From positions 137,001 to 201,000 of the forward strand of contig NZ_RQFA01000026.1 of NCBI RefSeq assembly GCF_004770155.1: a stretch of 64,000 bases of DNA, given 5' to 3'. The DNA is from Leptospira gomenensis (GTDB lineage: Bacteria; Spirochaetota; Leptospiria; Leptospirales; Leptospiraceae). Made by a program: the position numbers and the translations under genes. This document shows, piece after piece, positions 1-10,754 of the stretch; position 1 is the stretch's first letter, and each line of letters opens with the position of its first letter. Below the pieces are notes generated by a model. The model ran no database searches. It saw only the letters and a program-made list of their open reading frames with translations, and was not told the DNA's origin.

Positions 1-3000
1 ATCCCGAACATTAAAATCCTTTAATAGTTCATCGACCGTCCTTCCCGAAGCGATCGTTTCCGAACGAAACGGTTTCCATTCACGGTCGGAATCGACATAG
101 GTATGAATCCAACGGATGTGTTCTCCGACGCCGACACATAGGTAGACCTTTCCCGAGGCTATTCTCCGGAAGGATTCGGAACTCGGTAGCCAACGTAAGA
201 TCCGCTCGATCAAAACGTTCAAGGTTTCTTCGAAACGAAGCGAATAAATATCGTACGAATCCTGATCCTTAATTTCCGCAGGAAAACGGTTTTGATCGTA
301 ATCCGAGAACGCTTCGCTATCGATCAGTTCGGATAGTTTCCATTCCGTTTCGATCCGGTTTTCCCGATATGCGCCGATCCCCACAAAACTCCTAGGCCGA
401 TCCAAAATCATCCGGAAAGAAGTTTTATATCTTCGTAATACGATTAATCCGATTTCGGATTCTTCCTCGAGATCGGAAAGATTTTTTTCGATCTCTTCTT
501 TCAACCTGGATTCCAACTCTTCGATGTTCGGAATCGGATTCGGGATAAACCCTATTCTAGAATATTCTAAAACCTTAATGTTATGGGAGGAAAAAAGGAT
601 GATTCTTTCCCCCAAGAGCGTTCCCGTCGTTTTCTCGTAATCCTCGATGATTTTTCCGTCCGGTAAGACGATGTTCGTAATTTCCTCCGCGTTCAATGTC
701 GTGAGATCGAAGGTCAGAATGGAGCCGCGTTCGTTTACGAGATAGAGTTTGTCTTCGTTTCGGATCGCAGTCTCAAGTTGCGGATAAATAAATGCCGCGC
801 GTGAGACCGGTTTTCCGGGATCGGAAACCTCCACCACCCATACACCTTGGTGAATCTTGACCACAAGGATGTTTCCTAAAATCCAAAGTTCTCCGTAACC
901 GTTTTCTCCGTCCCAAGGAATTTCGAGATCAAACGCACATCGGGGAAGGCTCGTATTCGAAAGATCGAAACCTATAATTCTTCGTTTGTTCGTAGTGATA
1001 AATAAAAAGTTTCCTTTGCCGGCGATCGCTTTTATATATCCTTGCGATTTCGTATTTACGGTTACGCAGGAAACCGGCATGGGTTTTGAAGGATCGATTG
1101 TGGAATAAATCGTACATGTTTCCCGGGAAAGGGTTGCGATAAAACCCGTTCCTCCCGAGATTGTTTCGTCCTTATGACGGTTCAAGCGCGGAACCGTTCC
1201 TAAAGAAGAGGGTGAATGTCCGTTTTGTATATTATAAATTTTTAATCCTTCGGCAACGAGTGCGTAAAGATGACTTTCGGAAACGAAAATACCAGAAAAT
1301 TCGCCCTGGATCGAAGGGTTCAGCGAATACTTTTCCGGACCTTCTTCGTTTAACAAAGAAAGCCCTTGAGAATCCGTAACCCAAATTTCCGATCCGCATC
1401 GATAGATCGGGTTCATTCGACTCCGATCTATTTTCTCTTTGATTTCGGTTTCGAAACATAGTTTCCATTGCCCTTTCGTTTTTCGCCTAATTTCCGTTTT
1501 GCGGAATTTCGCGCTTACGGTATCGACGAGCGACGTCGTAATTTGCGCGTTTTGGGAGAGTTCGAACGCATCCTTCCGTCTTTGTTTGTCTTTTTTTGCC
1601 GCCTCGATCCATTTTTTTAAACCGGGTTCCGTAATGAAACGTTCCAGTCCTAGATCCGAGTCTTCGGATTGAAGCGATTTTAGAAGAGAATTTCTCGCTT
1701 CCCTTGCGTCCGAATCCTGAAGAAGTAAGGCCTGAACGAAATAAATCGATGAGTTCTTCTCTTTCAGAGAAAGAATTTTTTTCGAAGCCGATTCCTTTCT
1801 ACCGGAAATAAAATCCGCGACGATTTCCCACGGAAGAATTTCGTCTTTGCGTATGATTTTACGCTTCGACGGAGTCGCTGCGGTTTCTTGCACCGTTTCG
1901 ATCAGACGATCCGTCTCCTCACGGAGATCGAGCCGGATTAAGGCACGAATTTCCTGCGTCCATTTTTCCAATCGGGGAAGTTCCCCCAACGCGGATAAAC
2001 TTCGTAAGAACTCTTCGTTGCGGTTTTGTTCTAGGAGCGTTTCCGCAAACAGTGAAACGGATCTTTCACGGAGTTTTTCGTTTTGAAAGGATGTCAACAA
2101 GCCCAATGTTTTATCGAAACCGAGTCGTCCTAAAAGAAGATTTACGAAAGAAGCGGGATGGATTTCGTAACGTTCTATACGCTCGGTCCATTTTCGCACT
2201 TCGATTTCGTTTTCAATTTCGGTTAACGTGTCCGGTTGGAATAAAAGTTGCGCTGCGTTTTTTCGGAAATGTTCCCGAATCATTCCGTCAATTTCCGATC
2301 GATCGGGCTGCCCCCATTCTTCGTGGGTATGTCCTCCGCTGAGTTCCGAGTTAAGCGGTTCGTTTTTGATCCGGAATATCACGCCGCCATTACCCGAATC
2401 TTCGTACCACCAAGCCTCCAGTTCTTCGAAGGAAATAATTTTTATACCGGGCGCGTCCTCACTATCGGAAAGGGAATCCTGTTGTCCGTCCGGATAAAAA
2501 AGCGCGATCCCGTTTTCGAAAAACGCCCCGAACGGATAAATCAAATTGTTCGGTGGAATTTTTTCCATCATTCCGACGAGACCGTCCGCGCCGTAGGGAT
2601 GATAGAATGCGAAGACCTCTCCTTCGAGATCGCTATCGTCTATGTTCGCTTCGACTCCGTGTTCGATATCCGCGTGCGGGTTGAGACGATGTTCCGCAAA
2701 ACCTAATAGGGAGGAGAATTCTCCGAGGCTTTGTTTGAGAATCGTTTGACGAACCGCTTCTTTTACGGTTTTACGCAATCGAGGTCGAAGTTCGTTCGCT
2801 TCGGTTCCGGTTGGATCGTCCAATTCGTCCCATCGATCCAGCCATTCCGAATTCGAAATATGCGCATACGCGTCTCCTTCGTCAACCCAAGGATAATCGG
2901 ACCAATTGTCGAACCCCCAGAGCAGGATTTCGTCTCCTAAAGTCGAAACACCTATGACGATTTGACGTAAACTTTCCCGATCGATTGTTCCGTCCTCGAG

Positions 3001-3051
3001 AGCGGACAACGTGGTTTCTTCGATGCGCGCGGCTAAAGAATCTACATCCAT
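1..3051 (-). CDS. Giant hypothetical protein, C-terminus cut by window edge
   Basis: One frame stays open from an ATG at 3051 down to base 1, at least 1017 codons, with no stop seen, so the C-terminus lies outside. The start is preceded by GGAGG nine bases upstream. The N-terminal third is acidic and Trp-rich and mentions no family I recognise; a loose resemblance to SMI1/KNR4-type proteins is only an impression. The middle part is helical and Glu/Lys-rich. The part translated from about 1500 to 700 has recurring segments of the type hydrophobic strand, short turn, then phrases such as VWVVEVSDPGKPV, which suggests a beta-propeller of LVIVD-like repeats. No signal peptide is visible, so it is probably cytoplasmic. 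Function unknown. Confidence 0.85.
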   Translation of the reverse strand, partial: MDVDSLAARIEETTLSALEDGTIDRESLRQIVIGVSTLGDEILLWGFDNWSDYPWVDEGDAYAHISNSEWLDRWDELDDPTGTEANELRPRLRKTVKEAVRQTILKQSLGEFSSLLGFAEHRLNPHADIEHGVEANIDDSDLEGEVFAFYHPYGADGLVGMMEKIPPNNLIYPFGAFFENGIALFYPDGQQDSLSDSEDAPGIKIISFEELEAWWYEDSGNGGVIFRIKNEPLNSELSGGHTHEEWGQPDRSEIDGMIREHFRKNAAQLLFQPDTLTEIENEIEVRKWTERIERYEIHPASFVNLLLGRLGFDKTLGLLTSFQNEKLRERSVSLFAETLLEQNRNEEFLRSLSALGELPRLEKWTQEIRALIRLDLREETDRLIETVQETAATPSKRKIIRKDEILPWEIVADFISGRKESASKKILSLKEKNSSIYFVQALLLQDSDAREARNSLLKSLQSEDSDLGLERFITEPGLKKWIEAAKKDKQRRKDAFELSQNAQITTSLVDTVSAKFRKTEIRRKTKGQWKLCFETEIKEKIDRSRMNPIYRCGSEIWVTDSQGLSLLNEEGPEKYSLNPSIQGEFSGIFVSESHLYALVAEGLKIYNIQNGHSPSSLGTVPRLNRHKDETISGGTGFIATLSRETCTIYSTIDPSKPMPVSCVTVNTKSQGYIKAIAGKGNFLFITTNKRRIIGFDLSNTSLPRCAFDLEIPWDGENGYGELWILGNILVVKIHQGVWVVEVSDPGKPVSRAAFIYPQLETAIRNEDKLYLVNERGSILTFDLTTLNAEEITNIVLPDGKIIEDYEKTTGTLLGERIILFSSHNIKVLEYSRIGFIPNPIPNIEELESRLKEEIEKNLSDLEEESEIGLIVLRRYKTSFRMILDRPRSFVGIGAYRENRIETEWKLSELIDSEAFSDYDQNRFPAEIKDQDSYDIYSLRFEETLNVLIERILRWLPSSESFRRIASGKVYLCVGVGEHIRWIHTYVDSDREWKPFRSETIASGRTVDELLKDFNVRD

Positions 3052-3269
3052 TCGATCCTACCTCCGAATGATCGGCGGATATTTGATTTGCAGGATCCAT
3101 CCGGATGATTTCCGAATTTCCGGCGGTGCCGTTCATTGCAAAACATAACGGATCGGTGGAAATTAATTTCGCTTAAATTGGGTTGGTTTTCGATCGGATT
3201 ATAATGCGGTGAATCCGGAGATTTTCGTTTTAAGAGGTGGGATTTCTGGAAAATTTCAGCTAATCTATG

Positions 3270-3728
3270 TTAGGCGTCGATTCTTTTTTTGATCGAGATG
3301 GCAACGGCTTTTCCCATCGTTCGCGCGATCAGATTGGAAACGAAATTGTTCAGTCGAGCGAAACTTTCGCTATCGGAGCCTAAACTCGTTTCCGCTTCTG
3401 CAAGAATGTTTCCCGGTTCGAGTAGCTGGAATTCAAACTCTTTTTCCGAGGAAATTTTTGGATACAACGGATCGGAAGATTCCTTTCCGAACGGCGCCGA
3501 AGTATAATACTTCAAAGATAACTTCTCCTCGTATTCGGCCCAGGGTAGGGAAGAAAGGCGTTCCAAAAACGGTTTTAGTTCCTCAATACGTAGAAGTTCG
3601 AGTTCCTGGGTTCTTATCTTTTCCAGGATTTCGTTTTCGATCGGATGGTTGGAGTAGAAGTTGTCCTTTTTAGCGGATATCGAGTTTGCGGATTCTTCGG
3701 AATTTCGTTTCGTTGTTTGATCTGACAA
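3270..3728 (-). CDS. Hypothetical protein, 152 aa
   Basis: ATG-started ORF of 152 residues. The N-terminus (about 1-25) is Ser/Thr/Lys/Glu-rich and probably disordered; the rest is a mixed helical protein with an LELLRIEELKPFLERL helix near residue 45. The C-terminal stretch (IARTMGKAVAISIKKRIDA) is basic and amphipathic. No signal peptide, membrane segment or known domain is seen. It lies 218 bp upstream, in transcription direction, of no close partner; the giant gene that ends the window starts at 3051, so the two could be cotranscribed. I do not recognise the family. Confidence 0.6.
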   Translation of the reverse strand: MSDQTTKRNSEESANSISAKKDNFYSNHPIENEILEKIRTQELELLRIEELKPFLERLSSLPWAEYEEKLSLKYYTSAPFGKESSDPLYPKISSEKEFEFQLLEPGNILAEAETSLGSDSESFARLNNFVSNLIARTMGKAVAISIKKRIDA

Positions 3729-4199
3729 AAATGTTCTCTTTCAAAGGCGTGCGGCCTTTCCTTTTTATATTCGCACGGTTTACTAAAACCGACGAACGAA
3801 CGATCGAAAAATCGAAAGTTTTTCTTCGATTTTGCGGTCGTGTTATTTCCGTTTTCGGGTTCGATTCGATTTCTTTTTAGATAGAAATAATTTAAACAGA
3901 AATTCTGTATTTACGCCCCGCTTGATCCGAAAGTTTGATTTTCGCTTTTGGAATCGATTTGATGGATTCGACGTCAAGATCGCGGATTTCGCCATAGGAT
4001 TTCGTTTCTTTTGACATTTTTATTTCGTTTGAATTATTTCATTCGAAAGTTTGCGTTATGCGTCTTTGTCGGATTTTATAGAAAATCGGGGTGTTTTCCG
4101 TAGGTTCCGGTCGCGGATCGATTGTTTTTTTTCCAAAAAAATTCGGTTCGGAAAGATTCTACGTTCGAATTCCAAAATTTGAATATTCGAAAACATTCA
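3729..4199. other. AT-rich intergenic gap
   Basis: About 470 bases between two leftward hypothetical genes. It is rich in TTTCG and TTTT runs. Short open frames on the plus strand here have no ribosome binding site and low-complexity Phe/Arg composition, so I see no gene. No clear terminator hairpin or promoter stands out. Confidence 0.5.
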
Positions 4200-4955
4200 T
4201 TAGATCAATCCTATAGGAACGGACCATCTTCCGTGTCGCGTCATCGAAATCCAAAACGGTTTTCTTTTTTTTAGTGCGTTCTGATATCGTACGGGAATAT
4301 TTTTGCACGCTTCCGTGCCCAATCTGTAATTCCAGATTTGAAAAAGATCCAAGAGCAGATTCTCCGCATCGGACGGGATTCGTTTATTTTTTAGCGCTTC
4401 CTCTAAGGAAGGATTCAATTCTTCTACATAGAGATTGATCGCCCAATGGACGGGTAGTTCCGAAAAATCCTCATCGAGTAAACTTCCGTGTTTGAGATCC
4501 GATTCTAGTCCCGGAATTTCTTCAGGTCCTAAATCGGTTCCGAATAATTTTCCTTGCCCGTGGCAGGAGCCGAGTGCGTAGGCGTAGGCGACGTCCACGG
4601 AATCCCCTCCGTAGTACCAGGAAAAATCGAGGGCTTGGATTTTTTCTAGTTCTGAGCAGAATTCCAAACCCGATTCTATTCCGATTTTAAATTCGTTTAT
4701 TATTTCTTCTTTGTTAAGCGAAGAAATTAATTCCTGTGCCCGATCTAAATACGTTTTCGCGTTATTATCGTTGAGCCATTTTTGGATCGCGTTTTCCCGT
4801 TCCGTAAAACGATTCGGATCCAAGTTTTTGATCCAAGTTCCGACGATTTGTTCTCTTTGTTCGTTCATCCTTTTTCCCCACCGTGGACGCGTGACGCGGT
4901 TTTTCATCCATTCATACAAAAGTACATTCTCCGATTTTGGATCGGGAAAATTCAA
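4200..4955 (-). CDS. Hypothetical protein, 251 aa
   Basis: ATG-started ORF of 251 residues with no signal peptide or membrane segment. It is Glu/Leu-rich and predicted mostly helical, with a conserved-looking core DFSWYYGGDSVDVAYAYALG near residue 115 and a basic C-terminus ending HGRWSVPIGLI. Another in-frame ATG about 30 codons later (at MNEQREQ) could be the true start. A 9-bp-arm hairpin at 4989-5024 lies in its presumed leader. I do not recognise the family; its isolation between two long gaps gives no functional clue. Confidence 0.6.
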   Translation of the reverse strand: MNFPDPKSENVLLYEWMKNRVTRPRWGKRMNEQREQIVGTWIKNLDPNRFTERENAIQKWLNDNNAKTYLDRAQELISSLNKEEIINEFKIGIESGLEFCSELEKIQALDFSWYYGGDSVDVAYAYALGSCHGQGKLFGTDLGPEEIPGLESDLKHGSLLDEDFSELPVHWAINLYVEELNPSLEEALKNKRIPSDAENLLLDLFQIWNYRLGTEACKNIPVRYQNALKKRKPFWISMTRHGRWSVPIGLI

Positions 4956-4988
4956 AAGTCGGTTTTAATTTTAGAATGATGGATTCGG

Positions 4989-5024
4989 CTGCGGGCGAAT
5001 TCCTACGTTGTGGCCCGCCCGCAG
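4989..5024. repeat. Perfect 9-bp inverted repeat (hairpin)
   Basis: Arms CTGCGGGCG (4989-4997) and CGCCCGCAG (5016-5024) flank an 18-base loop. On the plus strand a T5 run follows at about 5030, terminator-like, but no plus-strand gene ends just upstream. On the minus strand it would sit in the leader of the 4200-4955 gene. Confidence 0.6.
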
Positions 5025-5051
5025 ACGCGTTTTTGCTGATGGATTTGGGTA

Positions 5052-5116
5052 GTGTGGGAACTCCCCGGATATCGGGGAATACGGTTGCTTGCGAGTTTAG
5101 GTATGAGTTCCCACAC
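5052..5116. repeat. Inverted pair of the TGTGGGAACTC word
   Basis: GTGTGGGAACTC at 5052-5063 and its exact reverse complement GAGTTCCCACAC at 5105-5116, separated by 41 bases. The same word recurs at about 5429, in the 57-bp repeats at 8854-8993 and at about 26879. Confidence 0.75.
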
Positions 5117-5550
5117 TGGAAGCGGTCTGCGGAATCGTTTTCAAGTGGAATGAAATTTTGTATGAGATCCTACACGGTGCGGTAGGTCGGCCGATCGATT
5201 TACTTCGATATTTCCCGCGCGAAGGATACGGAGGGCTTGGTCCGTCGGTAGCGCCGGATTCTACGATTTGGTTCCTTCTTTTTTGGATCCGTGTTTTCTT
5301 CGGGAAAAAGATAGCGGCGCGAACGACGACCGGAGCGAAGCGGAGCCCGGAGTAGCCTGACCCGAGGCTTTTTAGCTGTTTGTCGGTATTTCAGAATTTT
5401 CCGAGGGACGCGCCCGAAATACCTTCCTTGTGGGAACTCCCCCGAATCCGAAACGACGAGTCCATCCCAAGGTCGGAACTCCGGACCATCGACCTCGGCT
5501 GACGGATGCCACGCGATAAAACGCGACGCATGACGGATCCGGTCCGATGG

Positions 5551-5585
5551 AAATAAAAAAGCCGAACCTTTTATGGTCCGGCTTC
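5551..5585 (-). terminator. Intrinsic terminator after pntB
   Basis: On the minus strand a ten-base stem (AAGCCGGACC with GGTTCGGCTT, one mismatch) with a six-base loop is followed directly by a T-rich run (bases 5551-5560 on the plus strand are nearly all A). It sits about 30 bases after the pntB stop and ends the leftward pnt transcript. Confidence 0.85.
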
Positions 5586-5612
5586 GAGCGATTTTTTCTT
5601 GAGCGGGAAACT

Positions 5613-7302
<1,690 letters not shown>

Positions 7303-7369
7303 AATAACTTTTCCTAATCAGAGATTCCTTCCCGGAAGATGTTGGGGAAGGCCGGGTAAACCGATGGAA

Positions 7370-8125
<756 letters not shown>

Positions 8126-8140
8126 AGTTCGCTTTACCCT

Positions 8141-8528
<388 letters not shown>

Positions 8529-8617
8529 TGGTCGTCCGGCCTGTCGAAGAAAATAGGTAAGGATTCAATAAAGAACTTATTTGCCGGACCCGGTATGATT
8601 CGGAAAAAAGGGCCGGC

Positions 8618-9013
8618 TTATTTTACCAGCTCTTTCAAAATTTCCTGTCTTTTCCGGTCTTTTTCGTGTTCGTTCAAAACCAACCATTCTCTTTTAAACT
8701 GTTTTTCGAGCAGTTTGCGTTGTTCAGAGTCTCCCGCTTTGAGAGCTGCGTATTTGCTGAGGAGTTTTGCGGTTTTCTGGTTCATATCGACCAAAAAACC
8801 GGAGTGAGGGACACTGTCAAGCAACTCAGTCGGATCCACTTTCTGTGGTTGGGGTTTCGTGTGAGTTCCCACACGGAGAAACGGAAGGATTGTTTGGATA
8901 TAGGCGCGGGGTTTCGTGTGAGTTCCCACACGGAGAAACGGAAGGATTGTTTGGATATAGGCGCGAGGTTTCGTGTGAGTTCCCACAGTTTCTCCTACAA
9001 AGATTTTTCCCAA
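8618..9013 (-). CDS. Small hypothetical protein with repeat-built N-terminus
   Basis: A 131-codon frame with a TTG start at 9013 that overlaps the end of the ligase-like gene by 19 bases. Residues about 9-55 are made of a 19-residue unit (VGTHTKPRAYIQTILPFLR) present twice in full and once in part, encoded by a 57-bp DNA repeat. The remaining 75 residues look like the true protein: LLDSVPHSGFLVDMNQKTAKL followed by a charged helical domain with many Lys/Glu/Arg. A shorter start inside or after the repeats (GTG codons in the repeats, or near VDPTELL) is quite possible. No function recognised. Gene reality is likely for the C-terminal part, uncertain for the repeat part. Confidence 0.55.
   Translation of the reverse strand: MGKIFVGETVGTHTKPRAYIQTILPFLRVGTHTKPRAYIQTILPFLRVGTHTKPQPQKVDPTELLDSVPHSGFLVDMNQKTAKLLSKYAALKAGDSEQRKLLEKQFKREWLVLNEHEKDRKRQEILKELVK
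8854..8993. repeat. 57-bp tandem repeat, two full copies plus a partial third
   Basis: Copy 1 is 8854-8910, copy 2 is 8911-8967 and differs at one base near its end; a third copy starts at 8968 and matches for about 20 bases. Each copy begins GTTTCGTGTGAGTTCCCACA, which contains the dispersed word TGTGGGAACTC in reverse. The period of 57 keeps the minus-strand frame open, adding 19 residues per unit. Confidence 0.95.
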
Positions 9014-10539
9014 AACTCAACCAGAGTTTCCAGCGAATCAATGGTCTCTTCCTCTGAAATTCTTCGAACCAATCGAACTCCTTCCAAACGAAAGCCTAAC
9101 TTATGTCTCTTAGATTGGTGCACCGTTTGAAAGGAAAGTTCGGCTTTCCAAATCGTAGGAACTCCCCGGATCGGTCCCTTTTTTTCAATCGTATTCTCCT
9201 GAAAAAAAGAATCCAGTTCTGCGAAAAATGGATCTTCGTTACGTAAAACGATTCGAGCGATCGTCCGCGGTTCCGGGGAGATGGAATTGAATCGGATCCC
9301 GAAACCGAGTTCCCAAAACACGGTTCCCGATTCCTCTCGGCCTTTTCTACCGTACAATAAGACCGCTTTTAAGGACCGAGCCGGGCGCAAAAAAAGGAAA
9401 AGGGTGTTTCCCGTCGGATCGAAAAGGTAGGCGTTCGATTTTTTATCCATTAGAAGTTTATAAAATTCTTTTATAGATACGTTTTTCGCGAAGGAGTTCG
9501 TTTCAACGGATCTTATTGCGAGGGTTTTCGGATTTCCGACCAAGGAGGATAGGATGTCCCTTCTTTCCCGAAAGGAAATATTTGCCGATGTGCGGCCGTT
9601 GTATTCCAGTATATCATAAATTATGAATGTATTGTTCCCGTCTTCCTGGACAACGCCCGTCAAAGAAAAAGTGTTTCCGGATGTCAAAAGCTCGGAACAT
9701 GCGGAATAAACTTCGGAAAATGAAATTGGATCCAAAAGATCCCCGTTTTCCCCTTCTTTCCAAAGAAAAATTCCGGAAGAATTTCCGACCGCTCGGACCG
9801 GAATTCCGGGACATTCCCAAAAAAAACCGTAATTATCGGGAATCGTATCATCCGAGTAAACCGGATCAACCGAGTTCGATTCGTTTTTCCTTTCGCCGAG
9901 GGAAACGTCCGTGCGTCCCGCGATTTCCTTTTTCGAAAGTCGCGTCCGTTTTTTATCCGGAAACCAAGAACGCAAAATTTGTGAAACTGGAATCGTCCTG
10001 AGATCAGGACGCTCTCTCTTATACCGTATCAAAAGAATCCCCAGTTCGAGATCGAAACAATCCGCAAGAACGGAGAACAGAAGAATCTCCGGAACTTTGA
10101 TGATTCGTTTGCCGAGTAGGAGCGAATGTAAAAAAGTTTTTTCCGAAATTTCCAAAGTCTTCCAGAAAAAAAATAAACGTTCCCGTAAAAGTTCCGGCTC
10201 CGCTCGTAACCGTTCCGTTTCATTCAAAATCGAACCTAGGTCCCAGTTTTTAGAAAGGACGGGGAGTCCCGTCGTCAAAGCCAACGTTTCCGCAACGTCG
10301 CCGACTTCTCGTATCGAAGCGTGTAACAGCCATAGCGGATGTTGAGAAAATTCGGAGGCCAATCGGATTAAACTTTCCTCCGTTATAATTCGTTTCCTTT
10401 TTTCTCCGCTTAAAAGAAACACTGCGGAATCCAATTCTTCCTCTTTGCATTCGCAAAGATAAGAAATCAAAAGTTCCCGTTTTAAGGCGGTTTCGGATTG
10501 CTCCTTGTAATCTTCGATCAACTTGCAAAAAGATATCAT
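8995..10539 (-). CDS. ATP-dependent DNA ligase homologue lacking the catalytic lysine (probable pseudoenzyme)
   Basis: The 514 residues align in order with bacterial ATP-dependent ligases of the ligase/exonuclease/helicase repair set. The N-terminal DNA-binding domain is clear: the segment around residue 75 (WLLHASIREVGDVAETLAL) is the family hallmark, and a LLLGKR helix follows. In the adenylation domain the expected Lys-x-Asp-Gly motif is replaced by ECPGIPVRAV, and the later DGE by TGV. The WWKWK motif is also absent (LFLFLRPARSLKAV). The OB-fold end is kept: AVLLYGRKG, then QSKRHKLGFRL near residue 475. So DNA binding may persist while nick sealing is unlikely. ATG start. A partner exonuclease lies 4 kb away at 14790-15800. 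Confidence 0.8.
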   Translation of the reverse strand: MISFCKLIEDYKEQSETALKRELLISYLCECKEEELDSAVFLLSGEKRKRIITEESLIRLASEFSQHPLWLLHASIREVGDVAETLALTTGLPVLSKNWDLGSILNETERLRAEPELLRERLFFFWKTLEISEKTFLHSLLLGKRIIKVPEILLFSVLADCFDLELGILLIRYKRERPDLRTIPVSQILRSWFPDKKRTRLSKKEIAGRTDVSLGERKNESNSVDPVYSDDTIPDNYGFFWECPGIPVRAVGNSSGIFLWKEGENGDLLDPISFSEVYSACSELLTSGNTFSLTGVVQEDGNNTFIIYDILEYNGRTSANISFRERRDILSSLVGNPKTLAIRSVETNSFAKNVSIKEFYKLLMDKKSNAYLFDPTGNTLFLFLRPARSLKAVLLYGRKGREESGTVFWELGFGIRFNSISPEPRTIARIVLRNEDPFFAELDSFFQENTIEKKGPIRGVPTIWKAELSFQTVHQSKRHKLGFRLEGVRLVRRISEEETIDSLETLVEFWEKSL

Positions 10540-10754
10540 CGTATACGGTGGAATAGATTGCTTACGGGTTTCCGCTTTTTCGATTGCGACTTCGTTTTCT
10601 TGCGCTTCCGTAAACTTATTTTTAAATTCGTCCGCAAACTATAAATCGAAACTTGCGATCGGTTCGAAAAAAGAGATTCGGAAAAAACTTTCCTTGCCTA
10701 TGAAATCCGTCCTTATAAAACTTAACACCCTAAAATACAAAGTCGGTTTAGAAT

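Larger units (their letters stand above)
4956..5550. other. Decayed intergenic region with hairpins and TGTGGGAACTC words
   Basis: About 600 bases with no supported gene. It contains a 9-bp perfect hairpin (4989-5024), three copies of the TGTGGGAACTC word, two of them forming a 12-bp inverted pair (5052-5063 with 5105-5116), a stretch of GGAGCGAAGCGGAG-type repeats near 5330, and a small AGCCT/AGGCT stem followed by TTTT at about 5355. It looks like remnant or repeat-derived DNA. Confidence 0.5.

Noticed and set aside
4989..5034. Plus-strand terminator reading of the 4989-5024 hairpin
   Set aside because: No plus-strand gene ends near it, so its direction of action cannot be assigned.
8854..8993. 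Tandem repeats that might be a CRISPR array
   Set aside because: The units abut with no unique spacers, there are only two and a half copies, and the period keeps a reading frame open.
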